A DNA stretch of 64,000 nucleotides, from positions 1 to 64,000 of the forward strand of contig JNLK01000001.1 of assembly GCA_000703065.1 (NCBI GenBank). The letters are read 5' to 3'. Under the pieces are notes generated by a model that ran no database searches, had not been told where the DNA came from, and worked only from the letters and a program-made list of their open reading frames with translations. Positions 54,785 to 64,000 of the stretch are shown here, piece by piece. The position numbers and the translations under genes were made by a program. Positions within the stretch are counted from its first letter, which is position 1. Each line of letters begins with the position of its first letter. The DNA comes from Lachnospiraceae bacterium AC2029. GTDB lineage: Bacteria; Bacillota; Clostridia; Lachnospirales; Lachnospiraceae.

Positions 54785-56401
54785 TTACTTCTTCCCCTTC
54801 TTGTACTGCCTGTTTCCCTGCACGTTCTTCTCGGCACGGCTGACTACATTTTTCACAGAAGCATCTGTTTCAGGATCATAGACTGCCACGCCCACGGAAA
54901 GCCTGATCCTCTCCCATTCCTTTTTAGATGAGAGGGTCTTTTCGCACCGTTCCTCCAAAAGAGAAGTCAGTTCTATCCTGTTCCGATAGTCATCCTTCAT
55001 CAGAATGACGGCAAATTCATCATCACCCACGCGGAAGACCGGACTGTGTACAAATACATTGCAGATCAGCTGGCAGGCCGTCTTCAGATAGATGCCTCCC
55101 TTCTCCTTTCCGAACCGGTCATTGATCTTCTGAAGACCGATACAATCATAAATCGCGATGGCATAGGCTGCAGTCTCGTCGCTGTCCATGATCTTCTCCT
55201 GCATTTCCCGGATATACACCTGGAAGGCTCCTTTGTTTCGGACGGAAGTAAGTTCATCCGCATAGGCCATATTGTTCAGATCCCGGATATGGGTCTTCAG
55301 ATAACCCGTCAGATCCGTAAAGGACTGAGTCAGGGTTCCTACCTCATCTCTCCCGATCCGCTTCGGAACATAATCGAAGTTTCCGTCATTTGCCTTTTGA
55401 GCCGCCTCGGCCAGTTCACGGATCGGTCTTGTGATCCGCCCGGCCATCAGGAATGCTGCCAGGATGAATACCACCACCAGACCGGCTGATACCCATAGTA
55501 TGGTTTTCACCAGTCCCTTCCAGTCTCCGCTGATCTCGGCAACCGGGACGGCAACGATCAGCCTCATCCCGTTGCTGAGTTCCTTCCGTACAGCCTGCTT
55601 CTCCACGCCCTCAAAGGTATAGCGAAGATACATATCATCACTGAGGATCCCGTCCGGGATCGACGGCCGTGTCTCATCCGTCAGGGAAGGTACATCGATA
55701 TTCGGGTGGTAGATCAGATTTCCGTCGCAGTCATCAAGATATGCAAAACCATGCTCATACAGCTTGATATTATCTACCTGATTGGCGATCGTGGTGTAGT
55801 CGATCTCAATTCCGATCACTCCGAAGAATTTGTCCTTCCAGAAAACGGGTACATTGTAGGAAAGAACTCTTCTGCCCAGATTTTCAGTGAGATAAGGGTT
55901 CAGCCATGCAGGCTTCCCGGTGGTCTTCGGAACCGTAAACCATACCATCCCCGGGTCATCCTTCCCTTCATAAAGAGAGATATCCGTGACCTCATGCTCC
56001 TGAAAGCCCTTTCCTTCCTCCTCCACGTACCAGAACCCCTTCTCCTCGACGGTGACCGAGGGATCGATCCTGTAGTAGTAGGTCAGAACCCCGTTGGTTT
56101 CCGTTGCGGTTTTATCGAAAATGCGCCGCACCCGTTCTACGTGCTCCTTCAGCTGCTCATCCGGCAGAGTTTCCAGATCGGTCTCCGCATAGGTGGAAAC
56201 CATTCCCACCGAATGCTCGATGCTTTCAAAATAGAAGTCCAGGTTCTTCTGCCCCGTCTCACAGAGCAGACGGAGCAGCTGTTCCGAATCATTCTCTCCC
56301 ATCCTCCGGATGGTTCCGGCACTCAGAACTGAAGTGACCGCTACGGTGACAACAATGGCGATCACTGCCAGAAGTGCGACCTTTGACCGAATAGAAGTCA
56401 T
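54785..56401 (-). CDS. Membrane sensor with Cache, HAMP and degenerate GGDEF domain
   Basis: Two membrane helices (near residues 8-28 and 305-325) bracket a Cache-like extracellular sensor; HAMP (GRITRPIRELAEAAQ) and a GGDEF-type domain follow. The signature is RVGDDEF instead of RxGGDEF, and the usual N/D-x-FK-x-IND-x-x-GH-x-x-GD segment reads IYDCIGLQKINDRFGKEKGG, losing the His and the following Asp. Diguanylate cyclase activity is therefore doubtful; GTP or c-di-GMP sensing or a different product are alternatives. It ends 12 bp from tex (opposite end) on the same strand. Confidence 0.85.
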   Translation of the reverse strand: MTSIRSKVALLAVIAIVVTVAVTSVLSAGTIRRMGENDSEQLLRLLCETGQKNLDFYFESIEHSVGMVSTYAETDLETLPDEQLKEHVERVRRIFDKTATETNGVLTYYYRIDPSVTVEEKGFWYVEEEGKGFQEHEVTDISLYEGKDDPGMVWFTVPKTTGKPAWLNPYLTENLGRRVLSYNVPVFWKDKFFGVIGIEIDYTTIANQVDNIKLYEHGFAYLDDCDGNLIYHPNIDVPSLTDETRPSIPDGILSDDMYLRYTFEGVEKQAVRKELSNGMRLIVAVPVAEISGDWKGLVKTILWVSAGLVVVFILAAFLMAGRITRPIRELAEAAQKANDGNFDYVPKRIGRDEVGTLTQSFTDLTGYLKTHIRDLNNMAYADELTSVRNKGAFQVYIREMQEKIMDSDETAAYAIAIYDCIGLQKINDRFGKEKGGIYLKTACQLICNVFVHSPVFRVGDDEFAVILMKDDYRNRIELTSLLEERCEKTLSSKKEWERIRLSVGVAVYDPETDASVKNVVSRAEKNVQGNRQYKKGKK

Positions 56402-56412
56402 TTTTATCCCTC

Positions 56413-58569
56413 CTAAACTATCATGGAAAGACCTATCCTCTTACGTTTCATATCAATGGAGATCACCTTTACCGTGACCACATCACCGACGGATACCACA
56501 TCCAGCGGATGCTTTACAAACTTCTTGTTTGTCAGCTGGCTGATATGCACCAGACCGTCCTGATGAACTCCGATGTCCACGAAGGCTCCGAAATCAATGA
56601 CATTTCGTACGGTTCCCTTCAGGATCATGCCTTCCGTCAGGTCCTTCATATCAAGCACATCAGTGCGAAGTACCGGCTGGGGCATGTCCGCACGGGGATC
56701 ACGGCCGGGGCGTGTCATTTCCGCCACCATATCACGAAGTGTGGGCTCACCGATCCCCAGCTGGGCTGCTGTCTGCTTGTAGTCGTTAATGAAGATCACA
56801 GCCTTGCCTTCCCGTACGTCCTGAAGCGAGAAGTTGCAGACCTTCATCAGATCCGCTGCCGCCTGATAGCTCTCCGGATGCACTCCGGTATTGTCCAGCG
56901 GGTTGCTTCCGTTCCGGATCCTGAGGAATCCGGCGCACTGCTCATAGGCCTTGGGTCCCAGCTTCGGAACCTTCAGCAGCTGCTTTCTCTCCGTGAAGCC
57001 ACCCTGCTCCTCACGATAGGTAACGATATTCTTTGCGATGGGCTTGCTGATCCCGGAAATGTACTCCAGCAGAGACGCGGATGCGGTATTCAGATCTACG
57101 CCCACCTGGTTTACGCAGTCTTCCACCACGCCTCCAAGGGCCTCCTTCAGCTTCTTCTGGTTCATATCATGCTGATACTGACCCACACCGATGGACTCCG
57201 GTGTGATCTTTACCAGCTCTGCCAGAGGATCCTGAAGACGGCGTGCGATGGATGCGGCGCTTCTCTGTCCCACATCGAAGTTCGGGAATTCCTCGGTAGC
57301 CAGCTTGCTTGCAGAATAAACGGACGCCCCTGCCTCATTTGTGATCACATAGGCGATGTTCCGCGAGGGCTCTTCCTTCCGGATCTCTTCCAGAAGCTCT
57401 GCCACGATCTGCTCGGACTCACGGGATGCAGTTCCGTTTCCGATGGAAATGAGATCGATATTGTACTTCCGGATCATTTTCTTTACGGTATCCTTCGCCG
57501 CACGGATCTTCACCGGATTCGTGGGGGCTGTGGGATAGACTACGGCCGTATCCAGCACCTTGCCCGTGGGGTCGGTCACTGCCAGCTTGCAACCGGTACG
57601 GAAGGCCGGATCCCAGCCCAGCACGGTCTTGCCTGCGATGGGAGGCTGCATCAGAAGCTGACGAAGGTTTTTGCCGAACACGGTGATGGCGCCATCCTCA
57701 GCGGTTTCCGTCAGCATGGAGCGAACCTCATTTTCAATGGACGGCTTGATGAGACGGCTGTAGGCGTCTGCCACGGCAGTCCTCAGGTATTCCGCAGTGG
57801 GATTCTTCGGTTCGTGTATCATTTCCCTGTTCAGATAGGAAAGGATCTCCTCCTCCGGTGCCTCGATGGTCACCGTCAGAACCTTCTCGGACTCTCCGCG
57901 GTTCAGCGCCAGTACCCGGTAACCCGTGATCTTCTTTACAGGCTCCTGGAAATCATAATAGGTTTCGTAGGGGGACTCCGCTTCGGGATCCTTCGCAACG
58001 GACCGGATCAGTCCCTTCGCAACGGTGCGGTTCCGGATCTCGGTACGGAAATCCGCCTCGTCGCTGACTGCCTCCGCGATGATATCCAGAGCGCCCTGGA
58101 TGGCTTCCTTTTCATCCTTTACGCCCTTCTCTTCCGAGATGTATTTCTTTGCTTCCGCCTCCACATCCGTGGATGCCTGCTCCAGGCGGATCAGCGTGGC
58201 CAGCGGCTCCAGCCCCTTCTCCTTTGCCACACTGGCGCGGGTCTTCCTCTTCTGCTTATAGGGACGATACAGATCCTCTACGGCAACCAGGGTTTCCGCT
58301 GCACGGATGGCCTTCTCCAGCTCCTCCGTCAGCTTGTCCTGCTCCCGGATGGATGCGATAACCGCTTCCTTCCTCTCCTCCAGATTACGGAGATAGGTGA
58401 GACGTTCTCCTAAAAGTCGAAGCTGCTCATCGTTCAGGGTTCCCGTAACCTCCTTACGATAACGGGCAATGAAGGGAATGGTGCAGCCCTCATCGATCAG
58501 CTTCACGGCAGCCTCTACCTGCCAGTCCTTTACCTCAAGTTCCTTTGCGATTACCTTTGTGATGTCCAT
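56413..58569 (-). CDS. tex: Transcription accessory protein Tex
   Basis: An RNA-binding protein of about 718 residues. The N-terminal helical region (AKELEVKDWQVEAAVKLIDEG split over two helices), a YqgF/RNase H-like domain (GWDPAFRTGCKLAV), helix-hairpin-helix motifs (NTASASLLEYISGI, VPKLGPKAYEQCAGF) and a C-terminal S1 domain (VRNVIDFGAFVDIGVHQDG) are in family order. It affects transcription and RNA turnover. It sits upstream of the GGDEF protein gene, 12 bp apart. Confidence 0.95.
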   Translation of the reverse strand: MDITKVIAKELEVKDWQVEAAVKLIDEGCTIPFIARYRKEVTGTLNDEQLRLLGERLTYLRNLEERKEAVIASIREQDKLTEELEKAIRAAETLVAVEDLYRPYKQKRKTRASVAKEKGLEPLATLIRLEQASTDVEAEAKKYISEEKGVKDEKEAIQGALDIIAEAVSDEADFRTEIRNRTVAKGLIRSVAKDPEAESPYETYYDFQEPVKKITGYRVLALNRGESEKVLTVTIEAPEEEILSYLNREMIHEPKNPTAEYLRTAVADAYSRLIKPSIENEVRSMLTETAEDGAITVFGKNLRQLLMQPPIAGKTVLGWDPAFRTGCKLAVTDPTGKVLDTAVVYPTAPTNPVKIRAAKDTVKKMIRKYNIDLISIGNGTASRESEQIVAELLEEIRKEEPSRNIAYVITNEAGASVYSASKLATEEFPNFDVGQRSAASIARRLQDPLAELVKITPESIGVGQYQHDMNQKKLKEALGGVVEDCVNQVGVDLNTASASLLEYISGISKPIAKNIVTYREEQGGFTERKQLLKVPKLGPKAYEQCAGFLRIRNGSNPLDNTGVHPESYQAAADLMKVCNFSLQDVREGKAVIFINDYKQTAAQLGIGEPTLRDMVAEMTRPGRDPRADMPQPVLRTDVLDMKDLTEGMILKGTVRNVIDFGAFVDIGVHQDGLVHISQLTNKKFVKHPLDVVSVGDVVTVKVISIDMKRKRIGLSMIV

Positions 58570-58587
58570 TTTCTATTTCCTTTCTCA

Positions 58588-60327
58588 TTATGACGCTTCA
58601 AACTGACTGTTATACAGTTCAGAGTAAAATCCACCCTGCCGCAGCAGCGTTTCATGATTTCCCTGCTCTATGATATTTCCGTCCCGCATGACCAGGATCA
58701 CATCCGCCTCCTGTATGGTGGACAGACGATGCGCTACGATGAAGCTGGTCCTGCCCTCCATCATTTTCGCGAAGGAGCGCTGGATCCTGTGCTCCGTCCG
58801 GGTATCGATGGAGGACGTGGCCTCATCCAGGATCAGCATGGGCGGCAGCCGCAGCATGACACGCGTGATACACAGCAGCTGCTTCTGTCCCTGGGACAGG
58901 CTTCCGCCGTCCTCACCCAGGACAGTGTCATAGCCATCCGGCATTCTCCGGATGAACCTGTCCGCATGGGTCAGCCGTGCAGCCTCCATGATCTCCTCAT
59001 CCGTGGCATCCGGCTTTCCGTAGGCGATATTCTCCCTGACGGTTCCCTGCTTCAGCCAGGTCTCCTGCAGCACCATTCCGTAGTTGGCCCGAAGGCTCTT
59101 CCTCCGGATGCTTCTCACATCCGTTCCGTCCACGGAAATGCTTCCCCGGTCCACATCATAGAACCGCATCAGCAGATTGATCAGCGTGGATTTTCCGCAG
59201 CCCGTAGGACCTACGATAGCCACACGCTTACCGGGTTCCACATGGAGATTCAGATCCGTCAGCAATGTCTTCCCCTTATTGTAGGAGAAATGTACTCCCT
59301 CCAGATCCACTCTTCCTTCTGCCTTCTCCAGGGTCACCGCATCCTCCGGCTCCGCCACCTCCGGCGATACCTCCAGCAGCTCGAACAGCCGCTCTGCACA
59401 GGCCAGGGAATTCTGAAGCTCGGTGATGACGCCCGAGATCTCATTGAAGGGCTTCGTATACTGATTTGCGTAGCTGAGGAAGCAGGTCAGTTCCCCGACC
59501 GTAAGCCGTCCGGTGATGGCAAAGGCCGATCCCAGGATCCCCACGCCCGCATAGATGATATTATTAACAAACCGTGTCCCCGGATTAGTCAGGGACGAAT
59601 AGAAGGTCGCCTTCTTCGAGGCTTCCGCCAGTCGGTCATTGATCTCCTCGAAACACTCCGTGGCTGTCTCCTCATAACCGAAGGCCTGAACCACCTTCTC
59701 ATTTCCGATCATTTCCTCCACAAGTCCCGTCAGCTCCCCGCGTTCCACGGACTGTCTGCGGAACAGATGGAAGGTTTTCCTTGCGATAAAGGAAGCCAGG
59801 AACAGGGATGCCGGCGTCAGTACCACAACCAGCGCCGCGATCCAGCCGTTTAATATGAACATGAACACCAGGGTAAGAATGATGGTGGTCAGTCCGGAGA
59901 ACAGCTGGGAAAAGCCGAGCAGCAGGCCGTCGGAGAACTGATCGATATCCCCGATCATCCGGGATACGATATCTCCCGCCGACTGCTTGTCGATATATTC
60001 CAGAGGCAGACTCTGCATATGATCAAAGGCTCTGGTACGGATGTCCCTTACCACATGAAAAACGATCCGGTTATTGATGGCACTCTGCAGCCACTGCGTC
60101 AGGAATGCAACTCCCGTCAGTACCAGAAACCAGGTAATGATCTTCGCCAGTTCCTTCGTGGCTACATTTCCCGGTCCAATGATATGGTCGATGGCCCGTC
60201 CCGCCAGAATGGGGGAATACAGCTGCAGGACCACGGTGGCCGCACTGAAAATGAGGGACAGGATCAGGAACGGCAGATAAGGGCGAAGGAACCGGAGCAC
60301 CTTCTTCAACGTCTTCTTCCTATTCAT
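58588..60327 (-). CDS. ABC exporter half-transporter with intact ATPase site
   Basis: Six-helix type IV exporter membrane domain (residues ~15-310) fused to an ATPase: Walker A GPTGCGKST, Q-loop GMVLQETW, signature LSQGQKQLL (LSGGQ variant) and Walker B with catalytic Glu, ILDEATSSID, then His in IVAHRLST. It pairs with the neighbouring half-transporter, with which it overlaps by 8 bp. The MdlB/YheH-like architecture exports hydrophobic drugs or lipids; substrate unknown. Confidence 0.92.
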   Translation of the reverse strand: MNRKKTLKKVLRFLRPYLPFLILSLIFSAATVVLQLYSPILAGRAIDHIIGPGNVATKELAKIITWFLVLTGVAFLTQWLQSAINNRIVFHVVRDIRTRAFDHMQSLPLEYIDKQSAGDIVSRMIGDIDQFSDGLLLGFSQLFSGLTTIILTLVFMFILNGWIAALVVVLTPASLFLASFIARKTFHLFRRQSVERGELTGLVEEMIGNEKVVQAFGYEETATECFEEINDRLAEASKKATFYSSLTNPGTRFVNNIIYAGVGILGSAFAITGRLTVGELTCFLSYANQYTKPFNEISGVITELQNSLACAERLFELLEVSPEVAEPEDAVTLEKAEGRVDLEGVHFSYNKGKTLLTDLNLHVEPGKRVAIVGPTGCGKSTLINLLMRFYDVDRGSISVDGTDVRSIRRKSLRANYGMVLQETWLKQGTVRENIAYGKPDATDEEIMEAARLTHADRFIRRMPDGYDTVLGEDGGSLSQGQKQLLCITRVMLRLPPMLILDEATSSIDTRTEHRIQRSFAKMMEGRTSFIVAHRLSTIQEADVILVMRDGNIIEQGNHETLLRQGGFYSELYNSQFEAS

Positions 60328-62134
60328 GAGCAGGCACCCCCTCTCCGGGAATATCTCCTGCAGAGAACTCCGTCTCCCTCCGGGCCGCTTTGCCGGCCGA
60401 CTTCATTTCCTCTTCCCGAAGCTGGGACCTGCAGATCTCCTGATAGGTCTCGCAGCTGTTCAGAAGTTCGTCATGGGTTCCGATCCCCGCAACCGTTCCA
60501 TCCTCCAGAACGATGATCCGATCCGCGGCTCTCACCGTGGAAACACGCTGGGATACAAGAAATGTGGTCATGCCTTCGGTATCCTGCCGAATGGCACGTC
60601 GTAATGCGGCATCCGTGGCAAAATCCAGGGCAGACGCACTGTCGTCCAGGATCAGGATCTTCGGCTTCCGCACCAGCGCACGCGCTATGGTAAGGCGCTG
60701 TCGCTGACCGCCGGACAGGTTTCTTCCTCCCTGGTTCAGCCGGAACTGAAGCGCGCCCTCCTTCTCCCGGATAAAGCTCTCTGCCTGCGCTGTCCGAAGC
60801 GCCTGCCAGAGGGTTTCTTCCGGGGCGTCAGGATCTCCCCAACGAAGATTTTCCTCTATGGTTCCTGAGAACAGCATCGCCTTCTGGGGGACCACTCCGA
60901 TACTGTCCCTGAGCTGTTTCTTCGGATACTCCTTAATGTCGACCCCGTCGATCTCGATGGAGCCTTCCGTTGTCTCATAGAATCTGGGGATCAGGTTCAC
61001 CAACGTTGATTTTCCCGAACCCGTGCCTCCGATCACGCCGATGGTCTCCCCGGGCAGGGCGCTGAAGGTCACATGCCCGATGGCATCCTCTCTGGAGCCC
61101 TCATACCTCATACTCACATCCCGGAAGGTGATCCTCGGTCCTTCCTTCGGTGTAACTTCCGTTTCGGAATAACCGATGGTCGGCTGTACGGCAAAAACCT
61201 CTGCCACTCTCCGTCCTGCGGCAATGGATTTCGTCATGGTGATGATCAGATTTGCAAGCTTGATCAGCTCCACCAGGATCTGGGACATGTAGTTTACCAG
61301 CGCCACCACCTGTCCCTGGGTCAGATCTCCCGCATCCACCCGGATCGCACCGAAATGGATCAGGGCTGCGATGCCCACATTTACGATCACATAGGTGACG
61401 GGATTCATAAAGGCCGTGATCCGGCCCACAAAAAGCTGGGATTTCATCAGTCGCTTTCCGGTCTCGTCATACTCCTGCATTTCCGCTTCCTGCCGATTAA
61501 AAGCCCGCACCACCCGGACCCCGATCATGTTCTCTCTGGTGAGCAGGGTGACCCGGTCCAGCCGGTCCTGTACTCTCTTATAAAGGGGAATGGAGGCAAA
61601 TGTGATGGAGAAGACCACCACCATCAGGATGGGGAGTACGATCAGAAAGATCATGGCGATTTTAGCGTCCACCGTAAATGCCATGATCACGGCCCCGAAT
61701 ACGATGAAGGGGGAACGGAGAAAGAGACGGAGGATCATATTGACTCCGGTCTGCACCTGGTTCGTATCGCTTGTCATACGGGTCACCAGGGTCGAGGTTC
61801 CCAGTTTGTCCAGTTCCCGGTAGGACAACCTGTTGATATGCCGGAAGAGATCATAGCGAAGCTCCCGCCCCACGCCGCTGGCGGCTACCGCCGAGAAATA
61901 CTGCGCCGTCACGGCGCATCCGAAGCCCACGAGGGCAAGTCCCAGCAGGATCCCGCCCATGGCGTAGATCATACCCTTATCTCCCGAGTCGATGCCTTCG
62001 TCGATCATTTTCGCAACGACAAGTGGCACCAGCAGTTCAAAGATCGCCTCGAGCATCTTGAACAGCGGTGCCATCACCGTCTGGACCTTATAATGCTTTA
62101 AATACCTTGCTGCAACTTTCATAACTTCTTCCAA
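60320..62134 (-). CDS. ABC exporter half-transporter with degenerate ATPase site
   Basis: Partner of the preceding protein. Membrane domain then ATPase with Walker A GGTGSGKST and signature LSGGQRQRL. The Walker B reads LILDDSASALD, so the catalytic Glu is Asp, and the switch His is replaced (FLVSQRVST). This matches heterodimeric exporters with one inactive site, as in TM287/288 and BmrCD. A C-terminal tail of about 25 charged residues follows. It is first in the two-gene operon. Confidence 0.92.
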   Translation of the reverse strand: MEEVMKVAARYLKHYKVQTVMAPLFKMLEAIFELLVPLVVAKMIDEGIDSGDKGMIYAMGGILLGLALVGFGCAVTAQYFSAVAASGVGRELRYDLFRHINRLSYRELDKLGTSTLVTRMTSDTNQVQTGVNMILRLFLRSPFIVFGAVIMAFTVDAKIAMIFLIVLPILMVVVFSITFASIPLYKRVQDRLDRVTLLTRENMIGVRVVRAFNRQEAEMQEYDETGKRLMKSQLFVGRITAFMNPVTYVIVNVGIAALIHFGAIRVDAGDLTQGQVVALVNYMSQILVELIKLANLIITMTKSIAAGRRVAEVFAVQPTIGYSETEVTPKEGPRITFRDVSMRYEGSREDAIGHVTFSALPGETIGVIGGTGSGKSTLVNLIPRFYETTEGSIEIDGVDIKEYPKKQLRDSIGVVPQKAMLFSGTIEENLRWGDPDAPEETLWQALRTAQAESFIREKEGALQFRLNQGGRNLSGGQRQRLTIARALVRKPKILILDDSASALDFATDAALRRAIRQDTEGMTTFLVSQRVSTVRAADRIIVLEDGTVAGIGTHDELLNSCETYQEICRSQLREEEMKSAGKAARRETEFSAGDIPGEGVPAHE

Positions 62135-62179
62135 GCATGTATTTCATTCTTCAAAACAAAAAACAAAGGCACCGTTTCT

Positions 62180-62440
62180 TCAGTAGGGAAAATCAAGTTC
62201 CTTTGACAGTCCCTCCATCAAAACAGAGCCTCTTACATTCATCGCCGCCTTCATGGTTCCGTTCGCCGCATCGTGCCCTGCATGGATGATGGCGCTGTTT
62301 GCCTTGGAGGTTCCGGAGCAGACATCCTACTCCTGCTCCGAAACCAAAACCTTCGCCTCGAGCCTCGACAGCTCACGTGCCGTCGCGCACCCCATGACTC
62401 CGGCACCAAGTATGATAATATCATACGCATCTTTCCCCAT
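62180..62440 (-). pseudogene. Broken FAD-dependent oxidoreductase (N-terminal remnant)
   Basis: Reading from 62440 gives MGKDAYDIIILGAGVMGCA, a Rossmann FAD-binding start, then a TAG stop at 62327-62329, then DVCSGTSKANSAIIHAGHD and KELDFPY ending at a TGA. This is the N-terminus of an L-2-hydroxyglutarate or glycerol-3-phosphate dehydrogenase-type flavoprotein, of which roughly 380 residues are missing. Both the nonsense codon and the truncation mark it as dead. Confidence 0.85.
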
Positions 62441-62453
62441 GCGTCCTTTTCTG

Positions 62454-63794
62454 CTACTTATACAGAGATTCCTTGATCAGATCGGAATTCTTCTGGAGAT
62501 TCGGAACCAGGACGGCCATATTGTTGATCCGTTCATTGGTGTAGGCACCGTCCGCGGGAACACGGAAGGTCTCTCCTACATGAATCCCCTCCTTGGCGAT
62601 ATAATACACATATCCAAGGATCTCGTTGTCTGTCATGTCCGTTGCAAAGTACGGGATCACCGCATTCACCAGATCCAGCTGTTCGGACACGCTCATCTGG
62701 GAAACCTTACCGAAGGCAGCCATGAGCACTCTTCTCTGACGGTCGGTACGCTCCCAGTCGGAACGTCCTACATATCTGGTTCTTGAATATGCCAGCGCCT
62801 GATCCGGCTTCAGCATGTTCTTTCCGGCGTGCAGGTTCCAGTTACCGCCTGTAAGTCCGGCCTCGGCGTTCATGACTGTACCGATCTCATTCAGATAATC
62901 CGCCTCTTCCTGGGACAGTTCGATCTCCAGATCTCCCACAGCCGTCATGGCCTTGATAAAGCCTTCAAAGTCCACCTCGATGGCGTTGTCGATCTCCACA
63001 CCGAAATCCTGCTGTATGGTCTCCTTCAGAAGAGACGCACCACCGTAGTTATATGCTGCATTGATCCGGTTATCACTGTATCCCGGGATCGGTACATACA
63101 TATCCCGCATGAAGGAGATCAGTGTGATCTGGTTCGTCCGCTTGTTGATACTGCAGAGGATCATACTGTCGGACCGCGCCGGCTCGGTTTCCGTAGGACG
63201 ACGGTCCTGTCCGATCAGAATGATGTTCTTGATCTCCTTATCCTTCTTTACATCTTCATAGAGCTGATCCCATTTCACTTCATCGGCGGAAATGGTATCC
63301 ACTCCCTCGTCCGTAGAGGGTTCAAAGGATTCCATCTCTCTGGGAAGACGGGTCGTCTCCTCGATCCGGTTGATCCGTCCCAGATAGATCTTGATCCCGA
63401 TCCATATGGTCAGTCCCACTACCACCAGAACGGCAGCGACAATGATCAGAATCTTACCCCAGAGGGGAAGCTTCTTCTCTTTGCCGGATGCCCCGCGGTC
63501 ATTATCCGTATCCTCGGCTTCATCCGGTTCAGCGCCGACATCGTCAGATGCATTGTCCTTCGCGTCGGCTTCGCCGATCACGTCCTTCTCGTCTGCTGCT
63601 TCCCTGCTGCTACTTCTTACATCGGACTCTGCCTCTTCCTCGGCATCGGTATCATCCGCTTCCACCGGAAGTTCCACCCGTGTCTTCTCTCCTCCGACCT
63701 CGGAAGCTTCATTTTCATCATCAGTATCATCGATCACTATCTCAAATACGTCATTCTTATCGATGTTGTCCTTGTTGTCCATGTTATCTCTCAT
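62454..63794 (-). CDS. LytR-CpsA-Psr (LCP) family wall-polymer ligase
   Basis: A type II membrane protein with a very acidic cytoplasmic N-terminus (about 105 residues), one helix (ILIIVAAVLVVVGLTIWIGI) and an extracytoplasmic LCP domain. Motifs are RSDSMILCSINKRTNQITLI, SFMRDMYVPIPGY and the Arg-rich YSRTRYVG with DRQRRVL. LCP enzymes attach teichoic acids or capsule polysaccharides to peptidoglycan. The ATG overlaps the stop of the upstream regulator gene (ATGA), implying coupling. Confidence 0.94.
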   Translation of the reverse strand: MRDNMDNKDNIDKNDVFEIVIDDTDDENEASEVGGEKTRVELPVEADDTDAEEEAESDVRSSSREAADEKDVIGEADAKDNASDDVGAEPDEAEDTDNDRGASGKEKKLPLWGKILIIVAAVLVVVGLTIWIGIKIYLGRINRIEETTRLPREMESFEPSTDEGVDTISADEVKWDQLYEDVKKDKEIKNIILIGQDRRPTETEPARSDSMILCSINKRTNQITLISFMRDMYVPIPGYSDNRINAAYNYGGASLLKETIQQDFGVEIDNAIEVDFEGFIKAMTAVGDLEIELSQEEADYLNEIGTVMNAEAGLTGGNWNLHAGKNMLKPDQALAYSRTRYVGRSDWERTDRQRRVLMAAFGKVSQMSVSEQLDLVNAVIPYFATDMTDNEILGYVYYIAKEGIHVGETFRVPADGAYTNERINNMAVLVPNLQKNSDLIKESLYK

Positions 63795-64000
63795 GATTCC
63801 CCAAAATGCTCCTCGCAGTGTTTTTTCAGTGCTTCAAAGCTCTCATGACTGATCACGTGCTCCATCCTGCACGCATCCTCTGTCGCATTTTCCTTGCTGA
63901 CACCCAATTCCATCAGGAACCGCGAGATCACCTTGTGCCGTTCATAAATCGTTTCTGCTATTTCCTTTCCATCCTCTGTCAGATAGATGTAGCCGGCATC
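63791..64000 (-). CDS. DtxR/MntR-family metal-dependent regulator, 3' end only
   Basis: Only the last 69 residues are in the window; the start lies beyond the right edge. GYIYLTEDGKEIAETIYERH and NATEDACRMEHVISHES are the end of the winged-helix domain and the metal-binding and dimerisation helices of the family, with metal ligands likely at the Cys/Glu-His (CRMEH) and His of HVISHES. It regulates iron or manganese transport genes. It overlaps the LCP gene start by 4 bp. Confidence 0.88.
   Translation of the reverse strand, partial: DAGYIYLTEDGKEIAETIYERHKVISRFLMELGVSKENATEDACRMEHVISHESFEALKKHCEEHFGES

Noticed and set aside
54785-56401. Active diguanylate cyclase annotation
   Set aside because: The GDDEF signature and the changed substrate segment make full activity doubtful, so I kept the neutral name.
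56509-58413. 634-residue open frame on the plus strand opposite tex
   Set aside because: It mirrors the tex gene, lacks any recognisable domain and has low-complexity Leu/His/Arg composition typical of an antisense frame of a GC-moderate gene.

Overview
This window reads as chromosome of a Gram-positive Clostridia, most likely family Lachnospiraceae (gut or rumen type). The basis is the gene content: choline-binding-type cell-wall repeats, CHAP hydrolases, a DUF4317 protein, GYKDA-type repeat proteins, a DUF6382/FHA protein, and class-typical promoters and CIRCE. That placement is inference; no rRNA is present. Almost every gene is on the minus strand; argH and one small gene are the plus-strand exceptions. 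I saw no insertion sequence, prophage or CRISPR array.

Layout from left to right. 1-5.1 kb: the 5' part of a very large secreted protein with ~130-residue DUF11-like repeats, running off the left edge. 5.3-9.6 kb: sbcDC nuclease. 9.7-14.4 kb: DUF4317 protein, GAF/SpoIIE phosphatase, a membrane TPR-like protein and a secreted esterase with wall-binding repeats. 14.5-16.7 kb: htpG under a perfect CIRCE operator, encoding an Hsp90 with a long charged linker. 17-19.9 kb: transglutaminase-like protein, argH, small helical protein. 19.9-21.4 kb: structured repeats and an FHA protein. 21.4-26.6 kb: pncB, typA, guaB. 26.6-26.9 kb: a multi-branched inverted-repeat element and a tRNA-Gly with its own promoter and terminator. 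27-34.8 kb: birA (short), patatin, Lrp, a small membrane protein, pyrE, coaBC, panD, panC, panB and a DUF2520 ketopantoate-reductase candidate, giving a near-complete pantothenate to phosphopantetheine route.

35-48.7 kb is the accessory region of most interest. Two paralogous secreted CHAP-domain proteins, nearly identical over their last ~2.3 kb, flank an eight-gene operon in direct orientation. That operon encodes a RanBP2-type zinc-finger membrane protein, a zinc-ribbon membrane protein, a von Willebrand A protein, a PP2C phosphatase, a Ser/Thr kinase fused to FHA, a zinc-ribbon/membrane/wall-repeat protein carrying a 21-bp VNTR, a small membrane protein, and a soluble zinc-ribbon protein. 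The vWA-PP2C-kinase core resembles the TerY-P phosphorylation triad. It is preceded by a sigma-A promoter, a recognisable cyclic-di-GMP-I (GEMM-I) riboswitch and an intrinsic terminator, so c-di-GMP is predicted to switch the whole module.

48.7-64 kb: a hybrid histidine kinase with a sensor propeller, M18 aminopeptidase, a GGDEF protein with a degenerate active site, tex, a heterodimeric ABC exporter, a broken FAD oxidoreductase remnant, an LCP-family wall-polymer ligase and the 3' end of a DtxR/MntR-type regulator. Together with the wall hydrolases and the LCP protein, the right half is dominated by envelope and signalling functions. All family names here are from reading motifs by eye; no database search was run.
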